From positions 62,001 to 126,000 of the forward strand of contig NZ_JAKGAO010000004.1 in assembly GCF_021532315.1 (NCBI RefSeq): DNA of 64,000 nt, read 5' to 3'. A model generated the notes under the pieces. It did no database searches. It had not been told where the DNA came from and saw only the letters and a list, made by a program, of their open reading frames with translations. Shown here piece after piece: positions 8,306 through 15,562 of this stretch. Origin of the DNA: Paenibacillus tarimensis (GTDB lineage: Bacteria; Bacillota; Bacilli; Paenibacillales; Paenibacillaceae). Made by a program: the position numbers and the translations under genes. Every line of letters starts with the position of its first letter. Position 1 is the first letter of the stretch.

Positions 8306-8725
8306 GTGTTGCTTGTGATTCAGCGTTATCATAAGGTGGAGGCGCCGGCGGGGAGCTTCCCGGTGTTTGATATAGGCAGGTCAGAAGTTGTGCTGACATC
8401 GGTTTCGCTGTTCCCGGTGAATCCGGGAGAGCAGATTATGCTGCGCATGGAGATCGGCTGGGAAAGGCCGGTGCAATGGGATACCGGGGAGCTGGAGGTT
8501 GCCGTACGGCACGGCTCGAAGGTTGGGCCAGTCGTTTATTGGACGACGGAAAATTGCTTCCAAGAGGCGAAAACATCGGATTCCTTCACGGTAAAGGCCA
8601 GCGGATTTGCTGAGCATTTCTACCTCACGGTACGGTCGGCTGAAGGCCGGGCGCGGATTAAAGGACCTTTCCAGCTGGAGGGAAAGGTCGGGATTGCAGG
8701 AAGGAGCACAAAAGAGCAGCCTTGA
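8306..8725 (+). CDS. Hypothetical beta-sandwich protein, similar in pattern to the 133-residue protein at 3967
   Basis: A 139-residue frame opening at GTG 8306; TTG 8309 or GTG 8315 are better spaced from AAGGG, so 136-138 residues is likely. The C-terminus FYLTVRSAEGRARIKGPFQLEG parallels YRVELTVSGPGAVGLIGPVSF of the first cluster protein, and the preceding strands can be aligned by eye. There is no signal peptide. It follows the glycosyltransferase by 14 bases, and its stop codon lies in the arm of a terminator. A surface or spore structural role is inference. Confidence 0.55.
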   Translation: MLLVIQRYHKVEAPAGSFPVFDIGRSEVVLTSVSLFPVNPGEQIMLRMEIGWERPVQWDTGELEVAVRHGSKVGPVVYWTTENCFQEAKTSDSFTVKASGFAEHFYLTVRSAEGRARIKGPFQLEGKVGIAGRSTKEQP

Positions 8726-8757
8726 TTGCTGGCCCGGAGGCAGTGATCAAGGCTGCT
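8715..8757. terminator. Bidirectional terminator
   Basis: A perfect 12-bp stem, AGCAGCCTTGAT/ATCAAGGCTGCT, with a 19-base loop and a T-rich trailer on each side. It separates the convergent genes ending at 8725 (+) and 8763 (-) and includes the stop codon of the former. Confidence 0.75.
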
Positions 8758-8762
8758 TCTTG

Positions 8763-9698
8763 TTAGCGGAGCTTGGCGTTCAGCCGGGCACGGTAGGTCT
8801 CCTCAACCCCCTGCGGGAAGGAATATGCGGGGCTCCAGCCGAGACTGGCGGCTGCTTGGTCCGCAGATAAGCAGCTGTGGCGTATATCACCGGCTTTAGC
8901 CGGGCGGTACTTCACGCTGACGCCCGCAGGATGCAGGCGGTCCAGCAGCCGGATCAGCGTATTGACTGTGGTCGGCTGTCCGGTGCTGGCATGCAGCGTT
9001 TCACCGTCTCCCTGTGATGCGGCGGCCAGGTTGGCCTGAACGATATCGGCAACGTAGATGAAATCACGGGTCTGCTCGCCGTCCCCGTTCACACCAAGCG
9101 GATCGCCTGCGGCTATCCGGTCCATGAAGACGGCAACCACTCCGCCTTCCCCTTTGGCTGTCTGGCGGGGACCGAATACATTGCCGTAACGGAGAATGGT
9201 GTACGGAACGCCAAACAGGCGGGCGTACAGGCGGATATAGTGCTCGGCCGTCAGCTTCGACAGCCCATAGAAGGAGATTGGCCTGGCCGGATCATCCTCG
9301 GTAAGGATATCCTTTGCAAGATCGCCGTATACAGCGGAGGTGGAGGCGAAGACGAGCTTGCAGCCGCCGGCCAAGCGGCAGGCTTCCAGCATGTTAATGG
9401 TGCCCTGGACGTTAACCGAGAGATCAAGACCGGGGTTCTGGATGGAGCGCTGCACATCAGCCTGTGCGGCCAGATGGTAAATAACGTCGGGCTTGATGGC
9501 TGCCGCTGTACGGCAGGCCTCCGGACTGCATACGTCCAGCTGATGCAGACGCGCCCTCGGGTTCGCCCGCAGCCAGTCACCGGATGATAAATCGTCGATT
9601 ATATGAACTTCCGTTCCGGCGGCAAGCAGGGCATCGGTCAGATGAGAGCCGATAAAGCCTGCGCCGCCGGTTACGATGGCTCTGCCTGGCATTTTCAT
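8763..9698 (-). CDS. NAD-dependent epimerase/dehydratase (UDP-glucose 4-epimerase-like)
   Basis: A 311-residue extended short-chain dehydrogenase. It has the NAD-binding GGAGFIG (residues 11-17), the HLAAQADV segment, Ser120/121 in FASTSAVYG, and the catalytic pair Tyr144/Lys148 in YGLSK; RDFIYVADI lies in the substrate domain. It probably interconverts nucleotide sugars such as UDP-glucose/galactose or their uronates, supplying donors for the neighbouring glycosyltransferases. I used the ATG at 9698 because it begins right before the Rossmann motif and has AAGGGAG upstream. The frame stays open to 10034, but that extension runs antisense through a TPP riboswitch and is not protein-like. Confidence 0.88.
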   Translation of the reverse strand: MKMPGRAIVTGGAGFIGSHLTDALLAAGTEVHIIDDLSSGDWLRANPRARLHQLDVCSPEACRTAAAIKPDVIYHLAAQADVQRSIQNPGLDLSVNVQGTINMLEACRLAGGCKLVFASTSAVYGDLAKDILTEDDPARPISFYGLSKLTAEHYIRLYARLFGVPYTILRYGNVFGPRQTAKGEGGVVAVFMDRIAAGDPLGVNGDGEQTRDFIYVADIVQANLAAASQGDGETLHASTGQPTTVNTLIRLLDRLHPAGVSVKYRPAKAGDIRHSCLSADQAAASLGWSPAYSFPQGVEETYRARLNAKLR

Positions 9699-9797
9699 GA
9701 TGGTTGAAAGCTCCCTTCCTGGTTCTGCTTTATCGTACGCGGCGTGCCGCTGCCACGCGTGAGCGTAAGTCCAGGGGGCAGGAAATATCAGCGGCAT

Positions 9798-9826
9798 GTG
9801 GATTTTTTCGAATGGTTTGTTATAAT
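9798..9826 (+). promoter_or_regulatory. Extended -10 promoter of the thi operon
   Basis: TGTTATAAT (TATAAT at 9821-9826 with an upstream TG) is a perfect extended -10. The -35 position (GTGGAT, 9798-9803) is weak. Transcription would start near 9833, about 20 bases before the TPP aptamer. Confidence 0.6.
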
Positions 9827-9851
9827 AGGGCATGACAACAACTGAATGCAG

Positions 9852-9955
9852 CAACCAGGGGAGCTGGGCAGGCCGGCTGAGAGGGTATCCCGAGAGAGCA
9901 TGACTATGATACCGACCCTTATACCTGATCTGGGTAATGCCAGCGTAGGAAAGAT
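9852..9955 (+). promoter_or_regulatory. TPP riboswitch (THI element)
   Basis: The conserved THI-box segments occur in order: AGGGGAGCTGGG, GGCTGAGAGGG, GACCCTTATACCTGATCT, GGGTAATGCCAGCGTAGGAA. This is a complete thiamine pyrophosphate aptamer. A hairpin with a T7 tract lies downstream (10037-10067) before the thiY start, so TPP binding most likely causes premature termination of the transporter operon. Confidence 0.95.
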
Positions 9956-10036
9956 GGCGGTACAGCCGCCGCAGGGCTTCCGCATGCGAAGAAGGCTTTC
10001 GCGGCCGCAGTCTCCTGAATGAATACGTGAACACGG

Positions 10037-10067
10037 CGTCTCCCGGATCGGGGGGGCGTCTTTTTTT
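10037..10067 (+). terminator. Riboswitch expression-platform terminator
   Basis: A hairpin (CGTCTCCC pairing with GGGGGGCG around GGATCG, with two G·U pairs) is followed by seven T. It stands between the TPP aptamer and the RBS of thiY, in the right place to be the regulated terminator. Confidence 0.7.
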
Positions 10068-10117
10068 GCGCAGGAGTTGTTGAAGACAAGCTTATAAAGA
10101 CAGAGAGGGGAAACAAC

Positions 10118-11185
10118 ATGCTGAACGGAAAGAAGCTTAAGGGAATGAAATGGGGTCTTGCGCTGACGGCGTTAATGCTGCTGCTAACAAGCTGCGGCGG
10201 CGGCAGCGGCGGGAATTCGGACAGAGGTAATGCGGGCGGAGAGAATACAGGCTCTGGGAATGCGCAGCAGGAGGAAGCGGACAAGCCTCTGACCAAGGTG
10301 CGTGTCGTGCTGGACTGGACGCCGAATACGAATCATACAGGCCTGTATGTGGCGCGTGACAAGGGATTCTTCCGCAATCACGGCCTTGATGTAGAGATTG
10401 TTCAGCCGGGTGAAGGCGGAGCCGAGCAGATGGTTGCTACAGGCAGCGCGGAATTCGGCGTAAGCTATCAGGAGCAGCTGACGATGGCACGCACCAACGG
10501 GGTGCCGGTCGTGTCGGTTGCGGCCGTCATTCAGCACAATACGTCTGGCTTTGCTTCGCCGGAAGCGTTGAATATCAAGTCGCCGAAGGATTTTGAAGGC
10601 AAAACCTATGGCGGATGGGGAGCGCCGGTGGAGGAGGCCGTAATTGATTCCCTGATGCAGCAGGAGGGCGCCGATGTGTCGAAGGTCGAGATCGTCAGCG
10701 TAGGCGACGCGGACTTCTTCACAGCAATTGAGCGGGACATCGATTTTCAGTGGATCTATTACGGCTGGACAGGCGTTGAAGCCGAGCTGCGCGGCGAGAA
10801 GCTGAACATGGTCTACCTGACCGATTACAGCGACAAGCTGGATTATTATACGCCGGTGCTGGCAACGAGCGAGCAGCTTATTGCCGACAACCCGGACCTT
10901 GTGCGTGCATTCGTGGCAGGTGCCTCGGAAGGCTACCTCCACGCCATTCAGAATCCGGAGGAAGCAGCTGACATTCTGATTGCCGCAGAGCCGGATCTGA
11001 ACGCCGAGCTGGTTCGCGCCAGCCAGAAGTGGCTGAGCCCGAAATACCAGGATGATGCCGCGCGCTGGGGCGAGCAGAAGCTGGAGGTATGGCAGGGCTA
11101 CGCCGAATGGATGACCGAGCACGGCGTGCTGGAGGGTGAATTTAATCCGGAGCAGGCATTTACGAACGAGTTCCTGCCTGAATAA
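10118..11185 (+). CDS. thiY: ABC transporter substrate-binding lipoprotein, ThiY/NMT1 family
   Basis: A 355-residue lipoprotein with a signal peptide ending in the lipobox LLTSC (Cys26), then a Gly/Ser/Asn linker. The NMT1/THI5-like domain starts at ~55 with VRVVLDWTPNTNHTGLYVARDKGFF and contains GEGGAEQMVATGSAEFGVSYQE. Family members bind pyrimidine moieties of thiamine, such as formyl-aminopyrimidine in ThiY of Bacillus. It is the first gene behind the TPP riboswitch and is followed by permease and ATPase genes, so it is the capture component of the importer. The exact ligand is inferred. Confidence 0.92.
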   Translation: MLNGKKLKGMKWGLALTALMLLLTSCGGGSGGNSDRGNAGGENTGSGNAQQEEADKPLTKVRVVLDWTPNTNHTGLYVARDKGFFRNHGLDVEIVQPGEGGAEQMVATGSAEFGVSYQEQLTMARTNGVPVVSVAAVIQHNTSGFASPEALNIKSPKDFEGKTYGGWGAPVEEAVIDSLMQQEGADVSKVEIVSVGDADFFTAIERDIDFQWIYYGWTGVEAELRGEKLNMVYLTDYSDKLDYYTPVLATSEQLIADNPDLVRAFVAGASEGYLHAIQNPEEAADILIAAEPDLNAELVRASQKWLSPKYQDDAARWGEQKLEVWQGYAEWMTEHGVLEGEFNPEQAFTNEFLPE

Positions 11186-11243
11186 GGGGCGTGCTGCGCC
11201 GTGTACCGGCGTGTAAGAAGATGGAAGAGGGAGAGATGGGGCA

Positions 11244-11546
11244 ATGGCAAATGCACTGCTTAGTATACAGATTATTCCGCGAACGCCTGGCGGCGAGGAT
11301 GTTATTCCCTACGTAGACCGGGCGATTGATATCATCAAGGCGTCCGGCCTGCCGTATCGCGTTAGCCCGCTGGAGACTACCATTGAAGGCGAAATGGACG
11401 TGCTGCTGATGCTTGTGAAGGATATGAATGAAGCAATGGGAGAAATGGGCTGTCCGTCGGTCATTTCCCAGGTCAAGCTGTACTACAATCCGAAGGATGG
11501 CGCTTCGATGGGCCGCCTGCTGGAGAAGTACCCTGATGGGCAGTAA
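11244..11546 (+). CDS. MTH1187-family thiamine-binding protein
   Basis: A 100-residue ferredoxin-like protein of the MTH1187/YkoF-like (DUF77) family: ALLSIQIIPRTPGGEDVIPYVDRAI, then YRVSPLETTIEGEMDVLLMLVKDM. Family members bind thiamine in the cytoplasm. AGGGAGAG lies upstream of the ATG. It sits between thiY and thiX, and its last 11 bases overlap thiX, so all are co-translated. Its presence in a TPP-riboswitch operon supports a role in binding or passing on imported thiamine precursors. Confidence 0.85.
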   Translation: MANALLSIQIIPRTPGGEDVIPYVDRAIDIIKASGLPYRVSPLETTIEGEMDVLLMLVKDMNEAMGEMGCPSVISQVKLYYNPKDGASMGRLLEKYPDGQ

Positions 11547-12318
11547 GCTTCGCAGAGGATGGCCGCCGCTGGCGGTCATCCTCCTTTTCCTTCTTGCCTG
11601 GCAGGGCGTGGTCATGTACGGCGGCATCAAGCCTTATCTTCTGCCTTCGCCCATTCAGGTTATTCAGGAAGCGCTGTCGGACAAGGTATGGCCGCGTCTT
11701 GTGGAGCACACGCTGGCGACGGCACAGCGGACGCTGCTCGGGCTGTTTTTGGGCACGGCGGCGGGGATTGTGCTCTCGATGCTGCTGCATCTGCTCCCTG
11801 GTGCGCGCAGGGGGCTGTCCCCGATGCTGATTCTGTCACAAAATATTCCGATAATCGTGCTTGGACCGCTGCTGATGATCTGGCTCGGCTTCGGCGAGCT
11901 TCCGAAAATCGTCCTCATTGTTCTTGTATGCTTCTTTCCTATAACGGTGGCGATGATGACCGGCCTGCGTCAAAGTGATCCGAGGCTAGCCAACTATCTG
12001 GCGATGATCGGGGCGGGGAGATGGACGATGTTCCGGCGCCTGGAGCTGCCAGGGGCGGTGCCTTACCTGTTCTCCGGCATGAAAATAGCGGCCGCCTACA
12101 GTGTAACATCCGCGATAGTAGCCGAATGGCTTGGGGCGAAGAGCGGCCTTGGCTACTTCATCAAGCTGTCGGCAAGCGGCTTCTTCACAGCGCGGGTGCT
12201 CGCGGCAACCGGCATTATTGTGCTGTTCAGCTTGCTGCTGTATGGGCTTGTGGCTGCGGCCGAGCGCTGGTTTGTCAGGTGGAAGCCGCAGGGAGAAGGA
12301 GGGGGGCTGCAGCCATGA
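11536..12318 (+). CDS. thiX: ABC transporter permease, ThiX type
   Basis: A 260-residue inner-membrane permease of the NMT1/SsuC (BPD_transp_1) class with about six hydrophobic segments. The EAA-like loop is at LANYLAMIGAGRWTMFRRLELPGAVPYLFSGMK. I chose the ATG at 11536, which overlaps the thiamine-binding protein gene and has GGAGAAG upstream. The reading frame extends further upstream, but that part is only the antiphase reading of the previous gene. It forms the channel of the ThiXYZ pyrimidine/thiamine-precursor importer. Confidence 0.9.
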   Translation: MGSKLRRGWPPLAVILLFLLAWQGVVMYGGIKPYLLPSPIQVIQEALSDKVWPRLVEHTLATAQRTLLGLFLGTAAGIVLSMLLHLLPGARRGLSPMLILSQNIPIIVLGPLLMIWLGFGELPKIVLIVLVCFFPITVAMMTGLRQSDPRLANYLAMIGAGRWTMFRRLELPGAVPYLFSGMKIAAAYSVTSAIVAEWLGAKSGLGYFIKLSASGFFTARVLAATGIIVLFSLLLYGLVAAAERWFVRWKPQGEGGGLQP

Positions 12319-13091
12319 CAGAGCATGCGCTGGACATACGCAATATAAGCAAGCAGTTTGGCGGCATCCCGGTTCTGGACAATGTGTCTATCACGGTGTC
12401 CGAAGGCGAGTTTGTCGCGCTGCTCGGTCCCTCGGGCAGCGGGAAGAGCACGCTGTTTCAGATGATTGGCGGCATGATGAGGCCGGAGGCGGGAAATATC
12501 ATGATCTCGGGCAGGCAGGTGACCGGAGAACGCGGACATATCGCGTATATGCCGCAGCAGGCGTCACTGCTGCCATGGCGCACGGTAGCCGCCAACGTGG
12601 AGCTGGCGCTGGAGATTGGCGGAGTTCCCAAGGCAGCGGCACGGAAGGAGACCAGGCAGTGGCTGGCCCGCGTGGGCCTCGGTGAATATGCGGATGCTTA
12701 TCCGCATGTGCTCTCGGGCGGGATGCAGCAGCGGGTTTCGTTCATCCGCGCGCTGCTCAGCCCGCAGCGGCTGATGTGTCTTGACGAGCCGTTCGGCGCC
12801 CTCGATGCGCTGACCCGGATGCAGATGCAGCAGTGGCTGCTGTCGATTTGGGAAGAGAACCGCCGCTCAGTGCTGCTCGTTACCCACAGTATAGAGGAGG
12901 CGCTGCTGCTGTCTGACCGGATCGTGGTGCTGTCAGCCAAGCCTGCTTCCGTGCTGGAGCAGATTCCGGTGCCATTTGACAGGCCGCGTGATGAGCGGCT
13001 GTGGAGTACGCCGTTGTTTAACGAAATGAAGGAGCAGATCTATGAGCTTCTTAAGCCCGCGAACGGAGCGGGAGGGGCGGGTCAAGCTTGA
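12315..13091 (+). CDS. thiZ: ABC transporter ATP-binding protein, ThiZ type
   Basis: A 258-residue ATPase of the nitrate/taurine/NMT1 group with all nucleotide-binding motifs: Walker A GPSGSGKST (~residues 39-47), Q-loop YMPQQASLLPW, signature LSGGMQQR, Walker B RLMCLDEPFGALD and the switch His in THSIEEA. Its ATG overlaps the thiX stop (ATGA). It powers the ThiXYZ importer. Confidence 0.92.
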   Translation: MTEHALDIRNISKQFGGIPVLDNVSITVSEGEFVALLGPSGSGKSTLFQMIGGMMRPEAGNIMISGRQVTGERGHIAYMPQQASLLPWRTVAANVELALEIGGVPKAAARKETRQWLARVGLGEYADAYPHVLSGGMQQRVSFIRALLSPQRLMCLDEPFGALDALTRMQMQQWLLSIWEENRRSVLLVTHSIEEALLLSDRIVVLSAKPASVLEQIPVPFDRPRDERLWSTPLFNEMKEQIYELLKPANGAGGAGQA

Positions 13092-13109
13092 TGCCGACAG
13101 GAGAATGTA

Positions 13110-13952
13110 ATGGCGAAGGGGGAGTGCACAGTGGCAGCAGGGCGGATGAATGCCGGCTTTGCATGGATTGATGCGCACATTCATTTGGACGCATACGGGG
13201 ATGAGGAGCGGGACGGGCTGCTGCAGCATGCTGCGGCAGCCGGCTTAGAGGCAGTCGTAGCGGTATCTATGAATCCGGAGTCTTGCAGGATAACGCGGCA
13301 GCTGGCGCTCGCAAATCCCGGACAGGTCATGCCGGCTTATGGTTATCATCCGGAGCAGGCGGTCCCGGATGAAGAGCAGATAGAACGCCTTACAGGGTGG
13401 ATTCGGAGGCTTCACCAGGCGGGGGAGCCGTTTGCGATCGGGGAGGTCGGCCTTCCTTATTACAGACGGACAGAAGCGGAAGCGGCGGGGGGAATTTTCG
13501 ACGAAGGGCCTTATTTGCAGCTGCTTGAACGGTTCATCAGCCTTGCGGCCGAGCTGGACCGGCCTGTTGTGCTGCATGCCGTCTATGAGGATGCGGCGAA
13601 AGCCTGCGACCTGCTGGAACGCTACGGAATCAGAAAGGCGCATTTTCATTGGTTCAAGGGCCCTGCTGAAACTGTCGAGAGGATGGCCGCGGCGGGGTAC
13701 TATGTGTCCATCACGCCCGATGTCCGCTACGAAGCTGAAATTCAGGAGCTGGTGCGGCATTACCCGCTGACGCAGCTGATGGTCGAGACAGACGGGCCGT
13801 GGCCGTTTGAAGGACAGTATGCGGGGCGCCGGACGTCGCCGGCTATGGCAGCCGATGTGGTCGCCGAAATTGCGGCGCTGAAGGGTCAGCCGCTTCCCGA
13901 AACGGCCGCGCTGCTGCTGCAGGGCACGAAGGCATTTTACGGAATCGGATGA
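13110..13952 (+). CDS. TatD family metal-dependent hydrolase in thi operon
   Basis: A 280-residue TIM-barrel hydrolase of the TatD/amidohydrolase type. Metal ligands are visible: HxH in WIDAHIHLD, Glu in IGEVGL, His in VVLHAV, His in AHFHWFKG and Asp in VETDGPWPF. TatD relatives are known as nucleases, but this is a divergent member. It starts 18 bases after thiZ, so it belongs to the TPP-regulated operon, suggesting a role in processing an imported thiamine precursor, as YlmB does in Bacillus. GTG 13131, with GGGGGAG 6 bases upstream, is an alternative start. The substrate is not known. Confidence 0.8.
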   Translation: MAKGECTVAAGRMNAGFAWIDAHIHLDAYGDEERDGLLQHAAAAGLEAVVAVSMNPESCRITRQLALANPGQVMPAYGYHPEQAVPDEEQIERLTGWIRRLHQAGEPFAIGEVGLPYYRRTEAEAAGGIFDEGPYLQLLERFISLAAELDRPVVLHAVYEDAAKACDLLERYGIRKAHFHWFKGPAETVERMAAAGYYVSITPDVRYEAEIQELVRHYPLTQLMVETDGPWPFEGQYAGRRTSPAMAADVVAEIAALKGQPLPETAALLLQGTKAFYGIG

Positions 13953-13961
13953 CAGTTATTC

Positions 13962-14001
13962 GGACGGCGGCCTATCCGTACAGGGATAACAGCTGCCGTC
14001 C
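13962..14001. terminator. Hairpin between convergent genes
   Basis: A 10-bp stem, GGACGGCGGC/GCTGCCGTCC, with an inner TATCC/GGATA-type pairing. It lies between the TatD gene and the minus-strand DUF2905 gene. No T-run is present, so termination strength is uncertain. Confidence 0.45.
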
Positions 14002-14012
14002 ATCTGTCCCGG

Positions 14013-14234
14013 CTATTTCAGGAACAGGCGGAACAGGTAGGCTCCAAGGGACAGCACGACACTGATAATAATGCAGGTAACGATCGGAAAGTAAAACTTC
14101 ATATTTTCCTTATCGATGGCAATGTCACCCGGCAGTCTGCCCAGAGGAATATACTTGCCGACGAGCATCCAGAGTAGCCCCGCAGCAAAGAGAATGGCTC
14201 CGAGAATCATTAACAGCTTAGGCACCTGATTCAT
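14013..14234 (-). CDS. DUF2905 family small membrane protein
   Basis: A 73-residue protein with two transmembrane segments (about 5-27 and 48-70). The conserved DUF2905 loop between them reads GKYIPLGRLPGDIAIDKENMKFYFPI. Function is unknown. The ATG at 14234 is chosen because AGGAGAGG lies at workable distance; an ATG three codons earlier is too close to that site. It is monocistronic, converging on the thi operon. Confidence 0.85.
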   Translation of the reverse strand: MNQVPKLLMILGAILFAAGLLWMLVGKYIPLGRLPGDIAIDKENMKFYFPIVTCIIISVVLSLGAYLFRLFLK

Positions 14235-14642
14235 GATGATCATCCTCTCCTTTTTGTACTAAGGATAGCCGAAACAGCATGGCAATGCCAAGCCTGGCTG
14301 AAGAGGCTCGTTATTTATGGAACAGTGGTATGGCCGGAAGCAAGCAGTACAGTACAATGCATGACGTTGACACACTTCATCGATAATGATAATCTTTATC
14401 AATTAAAGAGTGATCGGGATCTCTATCGAGCGGGGTGTGCATATGAAAGCATTGGAGCGGCAGGTCTGTCAGGTTGACTGTACAGGGCAGGGTGCTGCTT
14501 GAATATGCCAAGCAGGTCATGAACCTTTTGGAAGAAGCTGCCTTTCAAGTGCGAAAATTAGGGGAAAACGGTGACAGGCTGGCCTAATGCGTGATAAACT
14601 TATAAACAGGAAACGACATTAATTACCAGAGATGAGGTATAG
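14235..14642. other. Intergenic region with Fur-like box and short broken frames
   Basis: Over 400 bases without an intact gene. A possible promoter with a Fur-like box lies at 14367-14400. Downstream is a 19-codon frame from ATG 14443, and a +1-shifted frame continuing to 14587 (LLEYAKQVMNLLEEAAFQVR...). Joined by a frameshift the two would give a peptide of about 48 residues, so a decayed small gene or a regulatory RNA are both possible. Confidence 0.5.
14382..14400 (+). promoter_or_regulatory. Fur-type iron box
   Basis: GATAATGATAATCTTTATC matches 18 of 19 bases of the classical Fur box GATAATGATAATCATTATC. It starts 9 bases downstream of a TTGACA hexamer (14367-14372), so it would cover the -10 region. 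Related metalloregulators (PerR, Zur) share similar sites, so Fur itself is an inference. Confidence 0.75.
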
Positions 14643-14939
14643 ATGATAATGAAGAAACAGGGCTATCTCTTCGTCGGCATTTTGGTTGGGGCAGCACTCA
14701 GCTTCAGTCTTAGCGCGTTTGGCGCCGAAACAAGTTTTGTCGGCAAGAAGATCCAGGGAGAGAAGGATCTGGTCATCCAATATGAGCCATCTGGCAAGGT
14801 CCTCATTGTAGACGGCAGAAGCTATGCGCCGGTTCGAATGGTTGGAGAGTCCGCAGGCTATGATGTAGCCTATACAGGCAAGCAGGTTATTATGGTCAAG
14901 CCGGGAGCTGACCCGACGCAATCGTCGACAGAAGAATAG
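14643..14939 (+). CDS. Secreted stalk-domain (copper amine oxidase N-terminal-like) protein
   Basis: A 98-residue protein with a signal peptide (GYLFVGILVGAALSFSLSAFGA, cleavage near residue 28) and one 'stalk' repeat (VLIVDGRSYAPVRMVGESAGYDVAYTGKQVIMV), the Cu_amine_oxidN1-type module common in Paenibacillus exoproteins. The RBS GAGG lies 5 bases from ATG 14643; ATG 14649 is an alternative. No catalytic domain is attached, so it may be a wall-associated or accessory factor. A hairpin terminator follows. Confidence 0.75.
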   Translation: MIMKKQGYLFVGILVGAALSFSLSAFGAETSFVGKKIQGEKDLVIQYEPSGKVLIVDGRSYAPVRMVGESAGYDVAYTGKQVIMVKPGADPTQSSTEE

Positions 14940-14996
14940 CGGCGCCGCTTGGTTAAGCAGGCCATTATAGATACTCTTAAGCAAATACAGCCGGGT

Positions 14997-15049
14997 CTCC
15001 CGGGGTGCGTAAGTCCATCAAGCGGATTTCGCTCTCCGGGAGTTTTTTT
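14997..15049 (+). terminator. Rho-independent terminator
   Basis: CTCCCGG (14997-15003) pairs with CCGGGAG (15036-15042), followed by seven T. A smaller AGCG/CGCT hairpin sits in the loop. It ends the stalk-protein transcript. Confidence 0.7.
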
Positions 15050-15143
15050 GTCATGTTCCTCTACAACAGTATGGCACGGCAGCGGCCGCCCACTCCGCTT
15101 AGCCCGCAGAGTCATAAGCTGAGCAGAGAGGAGGAATGCAGAA

Positions 15144-15482
15144 ATGGCGAAATACCGGTTAATTGTGGATCTGTCTGACCGCAAGCTCTATCTGCTGGAG
15201 GGGGACCAGGTAGAGCGTCAATATCCTGTAGGCATCGGCAGGACAGCCATGGAGACCCCGCAAGGGGAGTTTACGATTGTTAATAAACAGGAAAATCCCG
15301 GGGGGCCGTTCGGTGCTTTCTGGATGGGATTGTCCAAGCCCCACTACGGCATACACGGTACCAATGATCCTTCATCTATTGGAAAAGAAGTGTCCCATGG
15401 CTGTATCCGGATGCATAACGGAGACGTACTGGAGCTGTCGAAGCTGGTACCGGTAGGTACGGCGGTAACAATCCGGCCTTAA
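15144..15482 (+). CDS. L,D-transpeptidase (YkuD domain), no signal peptide
   Basis: A 112-residue protein made up almost wholly of a YkuD catalytic domain. The motif HG (71-72) ... SHGCIRM (84-90) carries the nucleophile Cys87 with His85 and Arg89. Such enzymes make 3-3 crosslinks in peptidoglycan or attach proteins to it. GGAGG lies 9 bases before the ATG. There is no N-terminal signal, LysM or membrane anchor: the protein begins directly with the domain's first strand (YRLIVDLSDRKLYLLEG). How it reaches the wall is unclear. A strong terminator follows. Confidence 0.88.
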   Translation: MAKYRLIVDLSDRKLYLLEGDQVERQYPVGIGRTAMETPQGEFTIVNKQENPGGPFGAFWMGLSKPHYGIHGTNDPSSIGKEVSHGCIRMHNGDVLELSKLVPVGTAVTIRP

Positions 15483-15508
15483 AAGAGAAGTTCAGTGACA
15501 AAAAAATC

Positions 15509-15531
15509 GGGACCCCTTTCGGGGTCCCTTT
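15509..15531. terminator. Terminator after L,D-transpeptidase
   Basis: A perfect 8-bp GC-rich stem, GGGACCCC/GGGGTCCC, with a 4-base loop, flanked by A6-7 upstream and a short TTTC downstream. It could work in either direction. Confidence 0.75.
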
Positions 15532-15562
15532 CATGGGAGAGGAGAAACCGGACGAAGAGCTT

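Noticed and set aside
9699-10034. N-terminal extension of the epimerase frame
   Set aside because: It runs antisense through the TPP riboswitch and promoter; the Rossmann motif starts right after ATG 9698, which has an RBS.
10184-11122. 312-codon minus-strand frame opposite thiY
   Set aside because: Shadow of a full-length ThiY lipoprotein with signal peptide and family motifs.
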